Shown here: positions 38,072-46,647 of the stretch, in pieces
Position numbering within the stretch: the first letter of the stretch is position 1
How the letters are laid out: each line of letters begins with the position of its first letter
Program-made: the position numbers and the translations under genes
The notes under the pieces: generated by a model
Told to the model about the DNA's origin: nothing
The model's input: only the letters and a program-made list of their open reading frames with translations
The model's database searches: none
Assembly (NCBI RefSeq): GCF_020075545.1
Contig: NZ_JAIQZK010000009.1
Coordinates: 1 to 64,000 of the forward strand
Reading direction: 5' to 3'
DNA from: Nocardioides sp. TRM66260-LWL
GTDB taxonomy: Bacteria; Actinomycetota; Actinomycetes; Propionibacteriales; Nocardioidaceae
Length of the DNA stretch: 64,000 nucleotides

Positions 38072-38359
38072 ATGAGCGCGTACTGGATCAGCACCTACGT
38101 CGAGATCACCGACGAGGAGAAGGTGGCCGCGTACGCCGCCCTCGCCGGGCCGGCCCTGATCGGCGCCGGCGGCACCTTCCTGGCCCGCGGCATCCCCGAG
38201 CAGGTCTACGAGGCCGGCCGGCCGACCCGCAGCGTGATCATCGAGTTCGCCTCGGTCGAGGCGGCCCGCGCCGCGCACGACTCCCCGGCCTACCAGGAGG
38301 CCCTGGCCGCGCTGGGCGACGGCGCGGTGCGCGACCTGCGGATCGTCCCCGGCGTATGA
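38072..38359 (+). CDS. DUF1330 family protein
   Basis: A 95-residue dimeric alpha-beta barrel (ferredoxin-like) protein of the DUF1330 family: SAYWISTYVEITDEEKVAAYAALAGPALIGAGGTFLARG, RSVIIEFASVEAARAAHDSPAYQEALAALG. It is a small cytosolic protein; function unknown in the family. It stands between element D and a longer secreted protein gene. Confidence 0.9.
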   Translation: MSAYWISTYVEITDEEKVAAYAALAGPALIGAGGTFLARGIPEQVYEAGRPTRSVIIEFASVEAARAAHDSPAYQEALAALGDGAVRDLRIVPGV

Positions 38360-38431
38360 CGCGCGGCCGGCGAGACCGTCGCGCGGTCGAAATCACAGTG
38401 ACCTGATCGACTTCATCTCGTTAGGGCGGAC

Positions 38432-39940
38432 GTGAAGCCTCGCGTCCCCCTCCCCAGGCCCCTCCCGGGGCACCCGTCCCGCACCGCCCGCACCGCCCGC
38501 ACCGCCACCGCGCTCGCCGCGGGCGCGCTGGCGGTCGTCCTCGCGGCGCCGCTCGCCCTGCCGGCCGACGCGCGCACGGCGTCGGCGTCGGTGTCGCCGT
38601 CGAGCCAGCAGGCGGGCGCGGGCCGGCCCGACGTCGGCCCCGACGGCACGTCCTCGATGCACGGCGACGCGGCGGCGTCCGACACCACCCCGAACGCGGG
38701 CCCGGGCCCGGACGCGCAGCCGGTGCAGCCGGTCGTGCTCGGTGCGGTCTGCCCGACGATCCTCGCCGGCCGCGACCGCATGCCCCTCGCGCTGTGCACG
38801 GAGTACGTCGACCGCGCCCCGACGGCCAACCTGCTCGACCCCACGACCCTGCTGCCGGTGGCGCGCCTCCACCTCAGCGCGGGCGCGCTGCTCGGCGGCG
38901 TCTACGCCTACGTCGACGGCTCCGACCGTCTCGTCACGGTCGACGGCGGCACGGGCGACATCGTCCGCATCGCCCACGACCGGGGCGGTCCGGGCGGCAC
39001 CTGGCAGATGCGCATCGACGACCGGTTCCCCGTCGCCCCCGCCCTGACGCGGGCCTGCGGCGCGCCGGGCTGCGACGCGATCGTCAGCGTCGCGCCCGGC
39101 CACGACGGCCGCATCTGGTTCGCCACCGCGAAGGCGCGCGCCGGCTACGTCGACCCGCGCACCGGTCGCGTGCGGGTGCGGGCGCTGGCTCCCGCGGGGC
39201 GCACCGAGACCGTCGCCAACAGCATCGCCACCGCGCCCGGCGGCGTCGCGATCACGACCGACCACGCGCTCGTCCTCGTCCGGGCGGACGCCCGCGGCGC
39301 GATCCGCACGGTGTGGCGCCGGGCCTACGAGCGCGGCCCAGCGCGCAAGCCCGGCCAGCTGACCCACGGCAGCGGCGCGACGCCGACCTTCCTCGGCCCG
39401 CGCACGGGCGGCGAGCTCGTCGCGATCACCGACGACGCGTCCCCGCGCGAGCACCTGCTGGTGTACCGCTCCGACACCGGACGCCTGGTGTGCCGCCAGC
39501 CGCTGTTCCGCTCCGGGGCCTCGGGCACCGAGAACTCCCCGATCGGGCTCGGCTCGAGCGTCTACGTCGCCAGCACCTACGGCTACCCGTACCCGGCCGG
39601 CACCGACGGGCCGTCCGAGCCGGCGTCGGCCCCGATCGCCGGCGGCCTGGAGCGCATCGACCTCACCGCCGACGGCTGCCGCACCCGGTGGCGCAGCGAC
39701 GTCGCGTCCGCGGCGGTGCCGCGGCTCTCGCGGGCCGAGCGGGTGATCTACACGGTGATCCGCGACGGCCAGTCCTACGCGCTCGGACGCATCTCCCCGC
39801 GCACCGGTCGCGTGCTCAGCAGCCAGCCGATCGGCGTCGGCCCGGCGTCCGACACCCTCCAGATGGTCGGCACGATCCTGCCCGACCGCACTTTGCTGCA
39901 GGGGACGATGACCGGCTTCGTCGCCGTGCGCGCCCGCTGA
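38432..39940 (+). CDS. Secreted beta-propeller-like protein
   Basis: A 502-residue exported protein. Signal region about 18-45 (TATALAAGALAVVLAAPLALPADA), a low-complexity Ser/Gly/Pro linker, then repeated beta-rich units resembling PQQ/SMP-30-type propellers: LVTVDGGTGDIVRIAH, GHDGRIWFATAKARAGYVDPRTGRVRV, ELVAITDDASPREHLLVYRSDTGRLVC, YALGRISPRTGRVLSSQPIG. Several Cys occur in pairs (CGAPGCD). No enzyme site was recognised. GTG 38432 is near a TTAGGG-like -10 box at 38421. It ends nine bases from the convergent HNH gene. Confidence 0.8.
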   Translation: MKPRVPLPRPLPGHPSRTARTARTATALAAGALAVVLAAPLALPADARTASASVSPSSQQAGAGRPDVGPDGTSSMHGDAAASDTTPNAGPGPDAQPVQPVVLGAVCPTILAGRDRMPLALCTEYVDRAPTANLLDPTTLLPVARLHLSAGALLGGVYAYVDGSDRLVTVDGGTGDIVRIAHDRGGPGGTWQMRIDDRFPVAPALTRACGAPGCDAIVSVAPGHDGRIWFATAKARAGYVDPRTGRVRVRALAPAGRTETVANSIATAPGGVAITTDHALVLVRADARGAIRTVWRRAYERGPARKPGQLTHGSGATPTFLGPRTGGELVAITDDASPREHLLVYRSDTGRLVCRQPLFRSGASGTENSPIGLGSSVYVASTYGYPYPAGTDGPSEPASAPIAGGLERIDLTADGCRTRWRSDVASAAVPRLSRAERVIYTVIRDGQSYALGRISPRTGRVLSSQPIGVGPASDTLQMVGTILPDRTLLQGTMTGFVAVRAR

Positions 39941-39949
39941 CGCAGGCGG

Positions 39950-40912
39950 CTACTCGCAGACGATCCCGTCGCCGTCGGCGTCGCGGTACCAGGCGTACTC
40001 GGGGTCGCGGCCGCGCACGTACGGCCCGTATCCGTGGGCCTTGGCCTCCTTGCAGGTGCCGTAGCGCGGGTCGGTGCCCGACGACGAGCCGCCGCCCGAG
40101 CCACCCGACGACGAGCCGCCGGAGCCCCCGGAAGAGCCGCCCGAGCCGCCGGACGACGAGCCGCCGGACGAGCCGCGCGTCACGAACGTGACCGACGCGC
40201 GGTGGGTGCGGATCGTGGTGTCGGGGCAGACCCGGGCCTTGCGCGTGAGCACGTCGCGCTCGCGCCGGTCGACGCTGAGCGACCAGCGCAGCTTCACCGT
40301 CACCCAGCGCTTCACGTAGGAGCACTGGCGCTCGGCGGGCAGCCACTCGGCGGGGTCGCTGTCGCCCTTGCTGCGGTTGGAGGAGGCGGTCACCGCGAGG
40401 AGGGTGTTCGGGTCGGTGAGGTCGTTGGCGAACGCCTCGCGCCGCGCGGCCGACCAGCCGCGCGCGCCCGAGGCCCACGCCTCGGCGAGCGGCACGACGT
40501 GGTCGACGTCGAGGCGGCTGGCCTGACGCACGGTCACGCCGTCGTACTCCGAGACCCAGCGGCCGGTGGTGACGGTGCAGCCGGCGTTCGTCCGCACCCG
40601 CGACTCGGCCCGCAGCACCTCGGCGCGCGCGCTCTGGCAGTCGCCGTCGACGTCGTCCCAGTGCTTGAACCGCTCGCGCTGGTAGCCGATGCGGTTCGGG
40701 GTGGCGACCTTCAGGCGCGCCACCGCCGAGCGGAGGCTGAGCGTCACGGACTGGCCGTTGACGGCCTTCGGGACGGTGGTGGCCGCCTGCGCGGCCGGCG
40801 CCGTGCCCGCGCCGACGCCGGCCAGCAGGCCGACGAGCAGGGCGCCGACGCCGGCGAGGCGGGCCGCGGGCGGGACGGGCGGGACGGGCGGGCGGGGGCT
40901 CCGAGAGGACAT
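39950..40912 (-). CDS. Secreted HNH nuclease (GmrSD C-terminal type) with Excalibur domain
   Basis: A 320-residue exported nuclease. Signal peptide about 1-43 ends at APAAQAA. The nuclease domain of the DUF1524 type follows: CQSARAEVLRAES, RLDVDHVVPLAEAWASGA (DHxVPL active site), LTDPNTLLAVTASSNRSKGDSDPAEWLP. A flexible Ser/Gly linker (roughly 235-278) leads to a C-terminal Excalibur calcium-binding domain, DPRYGTCKEAKAHGYGPY with DADGDGIVCE. It probably degrades extracellular DNA. ATG 40912 is preceded by GGAG. Confidence 0.92.
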   Translation of the reverse strand: MSSRSPRPPVPPVPPAARLAGVGALLVGLLAGVGAGTAPAAQAATTVPKAVNGQSVTLSLRSAVARLKVATPNRIGYQRERFKHWDDVDGDCQSARAEVLRAESRVRTNAGCTVTTGRWVSEYDGVTVRQASRLDVDHVVPLAEAWASGARGWSAARREAFANDLTDPNTLLAVTASSNRSKGDSDPAEWLPAERQCSYVKRWVTVKLRWSLSVDRRERDVLTRKARVCPDTTIRTHRASVTFVTRGSSGGSSSGGSGGSSGGSGGSSSGGSGGGSSSGTDPRYGTCKEAKAHGYGPYVRGRDPEYAWYRDADGDGIVCE

Positions 40913-41195
40913 GACGCTCCAGTGCGTGGGGTCGCCGTCCGCGATGCGATCGGACGGGTGGGTCGGTGGCGGCCGGCGGTCGCCTGCGCCATCCTCGCCC
41001 CCGATCGTCGAGCCCGGAGGCGTTTCGGCCACGGAGGGGTGATCTGCGCGACAGCCGCGTGCCGAACCCCGTCCGAGCCGCGACCCACCGGTGCTCGCCG
41101 ATCGGAGCCCGGGGCCGATCGGCGTCGCCCGCCGCCACGTCGATCCAGCCGGGTCGCGTGTCCACGCCACCACCCCGTCACAGAAGGAGGCCGTC

Positions 41196-41309
41196 ATGGC
41201 CCACCCCAAGCGCAACCTCTTCGCCGTCCTCGGCTGGATCGTCTGGAAGCTGCTGGCGATCTTCGGCGTGCCCGCCGCGAAGCGGAGGCTGCAGGAGCGG
41301 AACCGCTGA
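41196..41309 (+). CDS. Small membrane peptide (37 residues)
   Basis: The peptide MAHPKRNLFAVLGWIVWKLL continues with an Ala/Ile/Phe stretch and ends in KRRLQERNR, giving one short transmembrane helix between positively charged ends. AGAAGGAGG at ideal spacing from ATG 41196 strongly supports translation. No homology is recalled. The aquaporin gene starts 66 bases downstream with its own AGGAG, so the two may be co-transcribed. The 283 bases upstream, divergent from the nuclease gene, hold no recognisable feature. Confidence 0.7.
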   Translation: MAHPKRNLFAVLGWIVWKLLAIFGVPAAKRRLQERNR

Positions 41310-41375
41310 CCCTGACCGTCCCGCCCTCCCCGACCTCTCGGAACCACCCGAACGACGACCCCACAGGAGCACACC

Positions 41376-42104
41376 ATGAGCACTGACGCCGTCGAGCGGC
41401 CCGCAGCCGCTCCCGCCCAGCCCGCCCTCGTCCGTCGCCTCGCCGCCGAGCTGCTCGGCACCTTCTGGCTGGTGCTGGGCGGCTGCGGCACCGCCGTCCT
41501 GGCCGGCAAGGAGGTGGGCTACCTCGGCGTGGCCCTCGCCTTCGGCCTCACCGTCGTCACCGGCGCCTACGCGTTCGGCCCGATCTCCGGCGGCCACTTC
41601 AACCCGGCCGTCTCGGTCGGTCTGGCCACCGCCAAGCGGTTCGACTGGCGCGACGTGCCGGCGTACGTCGGCGCCCAGGTCGTCGGCGGCGTGATCGCCG
41701 CGGCCGTGCTGTTCGCGATCGCCAGCGGCAAGGACGGCTTCGACGTCAAGACCGGCTTCGCCACCAACGGCTACGGCTCCGCCTCGCCCGACGGCTACAG
41801 CCTGGCCGCCGTGCTGCTCGTCGAGGTCGTGCTGACGGCCGTCTTCCTGCTGGTCATCCTCGGCGTCTCGGCCAAGCGCGCCGCGGTCGGCTTCTCCGGC
41901 CTCGCGATCGGCCTCGCGCTGACCCTGATCCACCTCATCTCGATCCCGGTCAGCAACACCTCGGTCAACCCGGCCCGCTCGATCGCCGTGGCGGTGTTCG
42001 CCGGCGGTGACGCGCTGAGCCAGATCTGGGTCTTCATCCTCGCGCCGGTCGTCGGCGCCGCGATCGCGGGCGTCGCGCACGTCCTGCTGTTCGACGAGGA
42101 CTGA
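41376..42104 (+). CDS. aqpZ: Aquaporin Z
   Basis: A 242-residue MIP-family channel with six transmembrane helices. Both NPA boxes are intact: [13 protein letters not shown] in loop B and [15 protein letters not shown] in loop E (typical of AqpZ, with the selectivity-filter Arg after the second NPA). [20 protein letters not shown] opens the protein. Water transport is likely. The start follows ACAGGAGC. It may share a transcript with the small membrane peptide upstream. Confidence 0.96.
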   Translation: MSTDAVERPAAAPAQPALVRRLAAELLGTFWLVLGGCGTAVLAGKEVGYLGVALAFGLTVVTGAYAFGPISGGHFNPAVSVGLATAKRFDWRDVPAYVGAQVVGGVIAAAVLFAIASGKDGFDVKTGFATNGYGSASPDGYSLAAVLLVEVVLTAVFLLVILGVSAKRAAVGFSGLAIGLALTLIHLISIPVSNTSVNPARSIAVAVFAGGDALSQIWVFILAPVVGAAIAGVAHVLLFDED

Positions 42105-42167
42105 TCACCCGCACCCTCCCGGAGCCGACCGGCTCGGCCCGGTCCGGCTCACCACGGCCCGCCGAGG

Positions 42168-42716
42168 TCAGGGGCGCAGGCGCCGCAGCGCGCCGCGTCC
42201 GACCTCGGCGGGCCGTTGCTGCTCCCCGGCCAGCGCCGTGACGACGATCAGCCCGCCGGTCAGCGCCGGGATCGTCCACTGCAGGACGCGCAGCCGCTGC
42301 TGCGCCCGGGCCACCGGCGGGGGCGTGCCCTGCTCGGGCCTGGTGCCGGACGCCACCGGCATGCGGTGCTCGGCGTCGACGACGCGCCCCAGCGCGCGGG
42401 CGTAGGCGGTGGCGCCGAGGGCGGCGCCCGTCAGCGCGGTCTTGGCCAGCGCCATCGAGCCGACGCCGCTCTGCCCGGCCACGCGCCGCCGATTCGCGGC
42501 GAGCTGGCCCACCGAGCCGACGAGGTGGGCGCCGATCGCGGCGGCGTTGACCGGCGTCCAGCGGTCCCAGGCGCTGTTGGCGACCGCGCCGCGGCCGGTG
42601 GCGTCGTCGGCCTGCGCCGCGGCCGGGTTCACCGCCACCGCGCCGGCCAGGGTGCCGCCGAACCAGGCGGCGAGGCCGACGTCGTGCAGGGATCGGGTCA
42701 GGGTGCTGCGGGCCAT
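42168..42716 (-). CDS. Membrane protein of unknown function
   Basis: A 182-residue protein with three or four hydrophobic segments (VGLAAWFGGTLAGAVAV, AAAIGAHLVGSVGQLAA, ALTGAALGATAYARALG, WTIPALTGGLIVVTALAG). Family not recognised with certainty; similar small proteins occur in Nocardioides and relatives. ATG 42716 follows GAGGAGC on the minus strand. It is divergent from the desaturase fusion. Confidence 0.75.
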   Translation of the reverse strand: MARSTLTRSLHDVGLAAWFGGTLAGAVAVNPAAAQADDATGRGAVANSAWDRWTPVNAAAIGAHLVGSVGQLAANRRRVAGQSGVGSMALAKTALTGAALGATAYARALGRVVDAEHRMPVASGTRPEQGTPPPVARAQQRLRVLQWTIPALTGGLIVVTALAGEQQRPAEVGRGALRRLRP

Positions 42717-42857
42717 GGGGGCTCCTCGGAGGTCGGTGGTGCCGACAGCCGCGGCGGTACGCGCGGCCGGAGAGGTCCGGTGACCCGTCGAGTCGGGCCC
42801 AAGCCCTGCGCACGCTCGCTCACCCCTTGTGTGACGCCCACCGCACCTGCCATTCTG

Positions 42858-42884
42858 CTTGACATACAGCCCCCATTTGTCAAG
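42858..42884 (+). promoter_or_regulatory. Inverted repeat operator before the desaturase fusion
   Basis: CTTGACA (42858-42864) / TGTCAAG (42878-42884) are 7-bp arms 13 bases apart, ending 10 bases before ATG 42895. TTGACA is also a -35 consensus. A TetR-type or other repressor is likely; the TetR gene at 44929 is a candidate by position. Confidence 0.45.
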
Positions 42885-42894
42885 TGAGCGAGCG

Positions 42895-44895
42895 ATGACG
42901 ACGACCCCCACCGCCCCTCGGCTGCGGCCCGTGCTCGGCCTGCCCGACCCCGCCGAGCGGGTGCCCGCGCTGGCCTGGCCGACGGCGGCGCTCTACGCCG
43001 GCTCGCTGGCGCTGTTCGGCGTCGAGCTGCTGGGCCTGGCGCGCGGCTGGACGCCGTGGCTTCTGGTGCCGCTCGGCGGCGCGGTGACCTACCTGATGTT
43101 CACGGTGCTGCACGAGTCGGTGCACCACGCCGTCAGCACCCGCACGCGGCTCAACGACGCGTTCGGCCGGGCGTCGGTGCCGTTCGTGGCGCCGTACGCG
43201 GGGTTCGCGCTGATCAAGTTCATCCACATCGAGCACCACCGCAACACCAACGAGCCGAAGTCGATCGATCCCGACCAGTGGACCAGCGAGGGCCCCGCCT
43301 GGCAGCTGCCGCTGCGCTGGGCGACGCTCGACGTCTGGTACCTCGTCTTCTACCTCGGCACGGTGCGCACGCGGCCGCGGCGCGAGGTGGTCTCGACGTT
43401 CGCGACCTTCCTCGTCGCGATCGCCGCCCTGGGCGGCATCGCCGCCGCGGGCTACGGCGCGCAGGTGCTGCTGTGGCTGGCCGGGCAGCGGCTGGGCATC
43501 CTCGTGCTGGCCTGGTGGTTCGACTACCTGCCGCACCACGGGCTGCCGTTCACCCAGCGCGAGCACAAGTACGGCGCGACGCGGGTGCGAGTGGGCCGCG
43601 AGGGCTGGATGACGCCGCTGTTCGTCTACCAGAACTACCACCTCGTGCATCACCTGCACCCGAGCGTCCCCTTCTACCGCTACGTGCGGGCGTGGCGGCG
43701 CAACGAGCAGGCCTACCTCGACCGCGACGCCGCGATCTCCACGTGGTTCGGCCGCTCGCTCACCGCCGACGAGTACCGCACGTGGCGGCGGCTCACCGAG
43801 CCGTCCGACGCGCGTGTCGCGGGCTCGGCGACCGACCCGGCGCCCGGCGAGCCCCGGGCCGTGGCCGAGCCGCACGCCCTGCGGGTGCGGGCCGTCGAGG
43901 CGCTCACCGCGGAGAGCCGGCTGGTCACGTTCGAGGTGCCCGACGACCTCGCCGAGGTCTACGCGCACCGGCAGGGTCAGCACGTCACGCTGCGGGCGAT
44001 CGTCGACGGACGTCCCGTCGCCCGCACCTACTCGATCGTCGACGCCGCGTCACCGCAGCGCTGCCGCGGGACGCTCTCGGTGGCGGTGCGGCACGTCGAG
44101 GGCGGCGTGTTCTCCACCTACGTGCGCGACGAGCTCGCTCCCGGCGACCTGCTCGACGTGCTGCCGCCGGCCGGCCACTTCCGCACCGAGCTCGACGCCA
44201 CCGCGCGCCGCCGCTACGTCGCGGTGGCCGCGGGCTCGGGCGTCACGCCGATCCTCTCGATCGCCCGCACCGTGCTCGCCGAGGAGCCGCACTCGACGCT
44301 CACCGTCCTCTACGGCAACCGCACGTCCGCCTCGACGATGTTCCGCGCCGAGCTCGACGCCCTGGCCGACGCCTCGGCCGGACGCCTCGAGGTGCACCAC
44401 GTGCTCTCGCGCGCCGACGCTGCCGCGATGGTCGCGGGGGAGCGGCCCGGCCGGATCGACGCCGCCCTGGCCCGCGAGCTGGCCGGCGCCGAGCCCGTCG
44501 ACGCGTGGTTCCTCTGCGGCCCGCAGATCCTCGTCGACCACCTCGCCACCGAGCTCGGCACCACCGAGCGGGTGCTCACCGAGGTGTTCCACGCCGAGGC
44601 CGCCGCCCCCGCGCTCGACGTCGAGAGCCGCGTGACGATCGCCGTCGACGGCACCGAGGCCACCCTCGACCTGCGCTCCACCGGCGACACGCTCCTCGAC
44701 GCCGCTCTGCAGGCCGGCCTCGAGCCGCCCTACTCCTGCGCCGGCGGAGCCTGCGGCACGTGCCGCGCCAAGGTCGTGCTCGGCCGCGCCGTCATGGACC
44801 AGAACCACGCCCTCGGCGACGCCGAGATCGCCGCAGGCTACGTGCTCACCTGTCAGGCGCACCCGGTGAGCGAGGAGGTGCGGGTCGAGTACTGA
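42895..44895 (+). CDS. Fusion of fatty-acid desaturase/hydroxylase, FAD/NAD(P)H reductase and 2Fe-2S ferredoxin
   Basis: A 666-residue fused redox enzyme. Residues 1-310: membrane di-iron desaturase/hydroxylase with His boxes HESVHH (73-78), HIEHH (111-115), LPHHG and HLVHHLH (249-255). Residues about 325-565: FAD (TYSIVDAA) and NAD(P)H (VAAGSGVTPILSIA, FLCGP) reductase of the PaaE type. Residues about 575-666: plant-type 2Fe-2S ferredoxin with C615, C620, C623 and C653. One polypeptide thus carries electrons from NAD(P)H to the di-iron centre. The substrate may be a fatty acyl chain, alkane or carotenoid. The operator lies directly upstream. Confidence 0.9.
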   Translation: MTTTPTAPRLRPVLGLPDPAERVPALAWPTAALYAGSLALFGVELLGLARGWTPWLLVPLGGAVTYLMFTVLHESVHHAVSTRTRLNDAFGRASVPFVAPYAGFALIKFIHIEHHRNTNEPKSIDPDQWTSEGPAWQLPLRWATLDVWYLVFYLGTVRTRPRREVVSTFATFLVAIAALGGIAAAGYGAQVLLWLAGQRLGILVLAWWFDYLPHHGLPFTQREHKYGATRVRVGREGWMTPLFVYQNYHLVHHLHPSVPFYRYVRAWRRNEQAYLDRDAAISTWFGRSLTADEYRTWRRLTEPSDARVAGSATDPAPGEPRAVAEPHALRVRAVEALTAESRLVTFEVPDDLAEVYAHRQGQHVTLRAIVDGRPVARTYSIVDAASPQRCRGTLSVAVRHVEGGVFSTYVRDELAPGDLLDVLPPAGHFRTELDATARRRYVAVAAGSGVTPILSIARTVLAEEPHSTLTVLYGNRTSASTMFRAELDALADASAGRLEVHHVLSRADAAAMVAGERPGRIDAALARELAGAEPVDAWFLCGPQILVDHLATELGTTERVLTEVFHAEAAAPALDVESRVTIAVDGTEATLDLRSTGDTLLDAALQAGLEPPYSCAGGACGTCRAKVVLGRAVMDQNHALGDAEIAAGYVLTCQAHPVSEEVRVEY

Positions 44896-44928
44896 CCCGC
44901 GCCGCACGCGACCCGGCCGCCGCGCTCC

Positions 44929-45537
44929 CTATCCGCCCGCGGGCAGCAGGCGCTCGATCTCCTCCAGCAGCACCTCGAGCCCGAGCTCGGGGTCGAACGC
45001 GCGCTGCACGCCCAGGCCGACGCCGAGCGCGAGCAGGTGGGTGGCGACCCGCTCGGGCGGCCCGGGCAGCGTGACGCCGAAGGACGTCGCGACGTGGCTC
45101 AGCAGCAGTCCGACGCCCTCGGTGAGCGCGCGGCGTCGCTCGGCGAGCCGGCCGGTGACGTCGGGGTTGGCGCGGGCGCTGGTGGCGAACTCGACCTCGA
45201 AGGCGGTCCACCCGACGTCGCCGATGTTGGCCTCGGCCCACGCGCGGAACGCCTCGACGGCCTCGTCGCGGGAGGTCGCGCCCGCGAGCCGCTCGACGAG
45301 CGGGCCGGCGCGCTGGTCCTGCACGGCCTCGAGCACCGCGAGGCCGAGCTCGTGCTTCGTCGCGAAGTTGGAGTAGACCGCGCCCTTGGTGAACCCCGCG
45401 GCCTCGGCCACCTGCAGCAGCGACGTCGCGTTGTAGCCCTCGGTGAGGAACAGGCGGGTGCCGGTCTCGACCAGCGCCGCGCGGGTGCGGGCGTGCGTCT
45501 CGCGGCGGGTGGGCCGGGACGCGGAGGGCATGGACAC
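44929..45537 (-). CDS. TetR-family regulator
   Basis: A 202-residue repressor. HTH near 25-65: ALVETGTRLFLTEGYNATSLLQVAEAAGFTKGAVYSNFATKHEL, the TetR signature (GAVYSNFATK). The C-terminal ligand domain is Ala/Leu-rich. It is divergent from the patatin-monooxygenase-SDR operon, with palindromes at 45553-45575 between, and convergent with the desaturase fusion. Most likely it controls the operon at 45593. A start at GTG 45537 or ATG 45531 is possible. Confidence 0.93.
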   Translation of the reverse strand: MSMPSASRPTRRETHARTRAALVETGTRLFLTEGYNATSLLQVAEAAGFTKGAVYSNFATKHELGLAVLEAVQDQRAGPLVERLAGATSRDEAVEAFRAWAEANIGDVGWTAFEVEFATSARANPDVTGRLAERRRALTEGVGLLLSHVATSFGVTLPGPPERVATHLLALGVGLGVQRAFDPELGLEVLLEEIERLLPAGG

Positions 45538-45552
45538 GACCCTACCAGTGCG

Positions 45553-45575
45553 ATACCGTCGGTATTCGGATACCG
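45553..45575. promoter_or_regulatory. TetR operator with three half-sites
   Basis: ATACCG (45553-45558), CGGTAT (45560-45565) and ATACCG (45570-45575) form two overlapping palindromes, ATACCGTCGGTAT and CGGTAT-TCGG-ATACCG, in the short gap between the TetR gene and the patatin gene. Confidence 0.65.
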
Positions 45576-45592
45576 ATGGTCTTTGAAAGGGG

Positions 45593-46636
45593 ATGGCGGT
45601 GGAGCCTCGATGCGGGATCGCGGTCGGCTGCGGCGGCCTCCTCGGCTACGCCTGGTCGGCGGTCGTGCTCGACGAGCTCGAGCGCGCCCTCGGGTGGGAC
45701 GCGCGCTCCGCGACGGTGCTGCTCGGCACCTCCGCCGGCGCCGAGGTCGTCGCGGCGCTCGGCTCGGGACGACGTCCGGCGCAGCTGGTGGCCGCGCTCG
45801 AGGGAGCGGGCGAGGGGCAGCCGAGCGGGGGCGAGGCCGACGTGGTCCTCGCCCGCCACGCCGCGCACGCGGTGCCCGGTCTGCCCCGGCCGCCCCGGCT
45901 GCTCGACCCGCCCGGCCTGCTCGGCCGCGGCGCGCCGGCGCCGGGCGTCGTCCGGGCGGGTCTGCGCGAGCGCACGGCCTACACCGCGCTGGCCGGACTG
46001 CTGCCCCGCGGCCGCGGTGACGCCTCCTGGCTGCGACGCCACGGCGACGACCTCGCCGGCGGGGAGGCCTGGTTCTCCCACCCGGCGACGTGGCTGGTCG
46101 CCACCGACGCCGCCACCGGCGCGCGCGTCGCCCTCGGCGCGCCGGACGCGCCGGCCGCGACCCCCGGCGAGGCGCTCGCGGCCTCGTGGGCGATCCCGGG
46201 CTGGTACCCGCCGGTGCGCGTGGCCGGCCGCCACCTGGTCGACGGCGGCACGAGCTCCTCGGTCTCCGCCGACCTGCTCGCGCCGCTCGGGCTCGACGAG
46301 CTGGTCGTGATCGCCCCGATGACCTCCGCCGGCGGCGCGCCGGCACGCGGCGCCGCCCGGCTCGAGCGCCTGCTCCGCGTGCCGATGACCCGTCGCCTCG
46401 ACGCCGAGGTCGCGGTGCTCGAGGCGGCCGGCACCCGGGTCGTCCGCCTCGAGCCGAGCGCGGCCGACCTGGCCGCGATGGGCGCCTCCTTCATGGACGT
46501 GCGCCGCCGACCCGCGACCGTCGCCGCCGCCCGGCGCAGCGCGCCCGGCCTCGTCGCCGCCGCCCTCGTCCGCGCCGGCGTCCCCACAGACCACCGACCC
46601 GCCTCCCCGGCCGTCCACCGTCCCGCCCGTCCGTGA
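45593..46636 (+). CDS. Patatin-like phospholipase/esterase
   Basis: A 347-residue Ser-Asp dyad hydrolase. Glycine-rich oxyanion region CGGLLGYAW, nucleophile GTSAGA, and active Asp in LVDGGTSSSVS. It cleaves acyl esters of phospholipids, glycerides or lactones. It opens an operon with a Baeyer-Villiger monooxygenase and an SDR, so hydrolysis of the ester made by the monooxygenase is a reasonable role. ATG 45593 touches AAAGGGG directly; GTG 45599 has better spacing. Confidence 0.9.
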   Translation: MAVEPRCGIAVGCGGLLGYAWSAVVLDELERALGWDARSATVLLGTSAGAEVVAALGSGRRPAQLVAALEGAGEGQPSGGEADVVLARHAAHAVPGLPRPPRLLDPPGLLGRGAPAPGVVRAGLRERTAYTALAGLLPRGRGDASWLRRHGDDLAGGEAWFSHPATWLVATDAATGARVALGAPDAPAATPGEALAASWAIPGWYPPVRVAGRHLVDGGTSSSVSADLLAPLGLDELVVIAPMTSAGGAPARGAARLERLLRVPMTRRLDAEVAVLEAAGTRVVRLEPSAADLAAMGASFMDVRRRPATVAAARRSAPGLVAAALVRAGVPTDHRPASPAVHRPARP

Positions 46637-46647
46637 AGGAGCACCCC

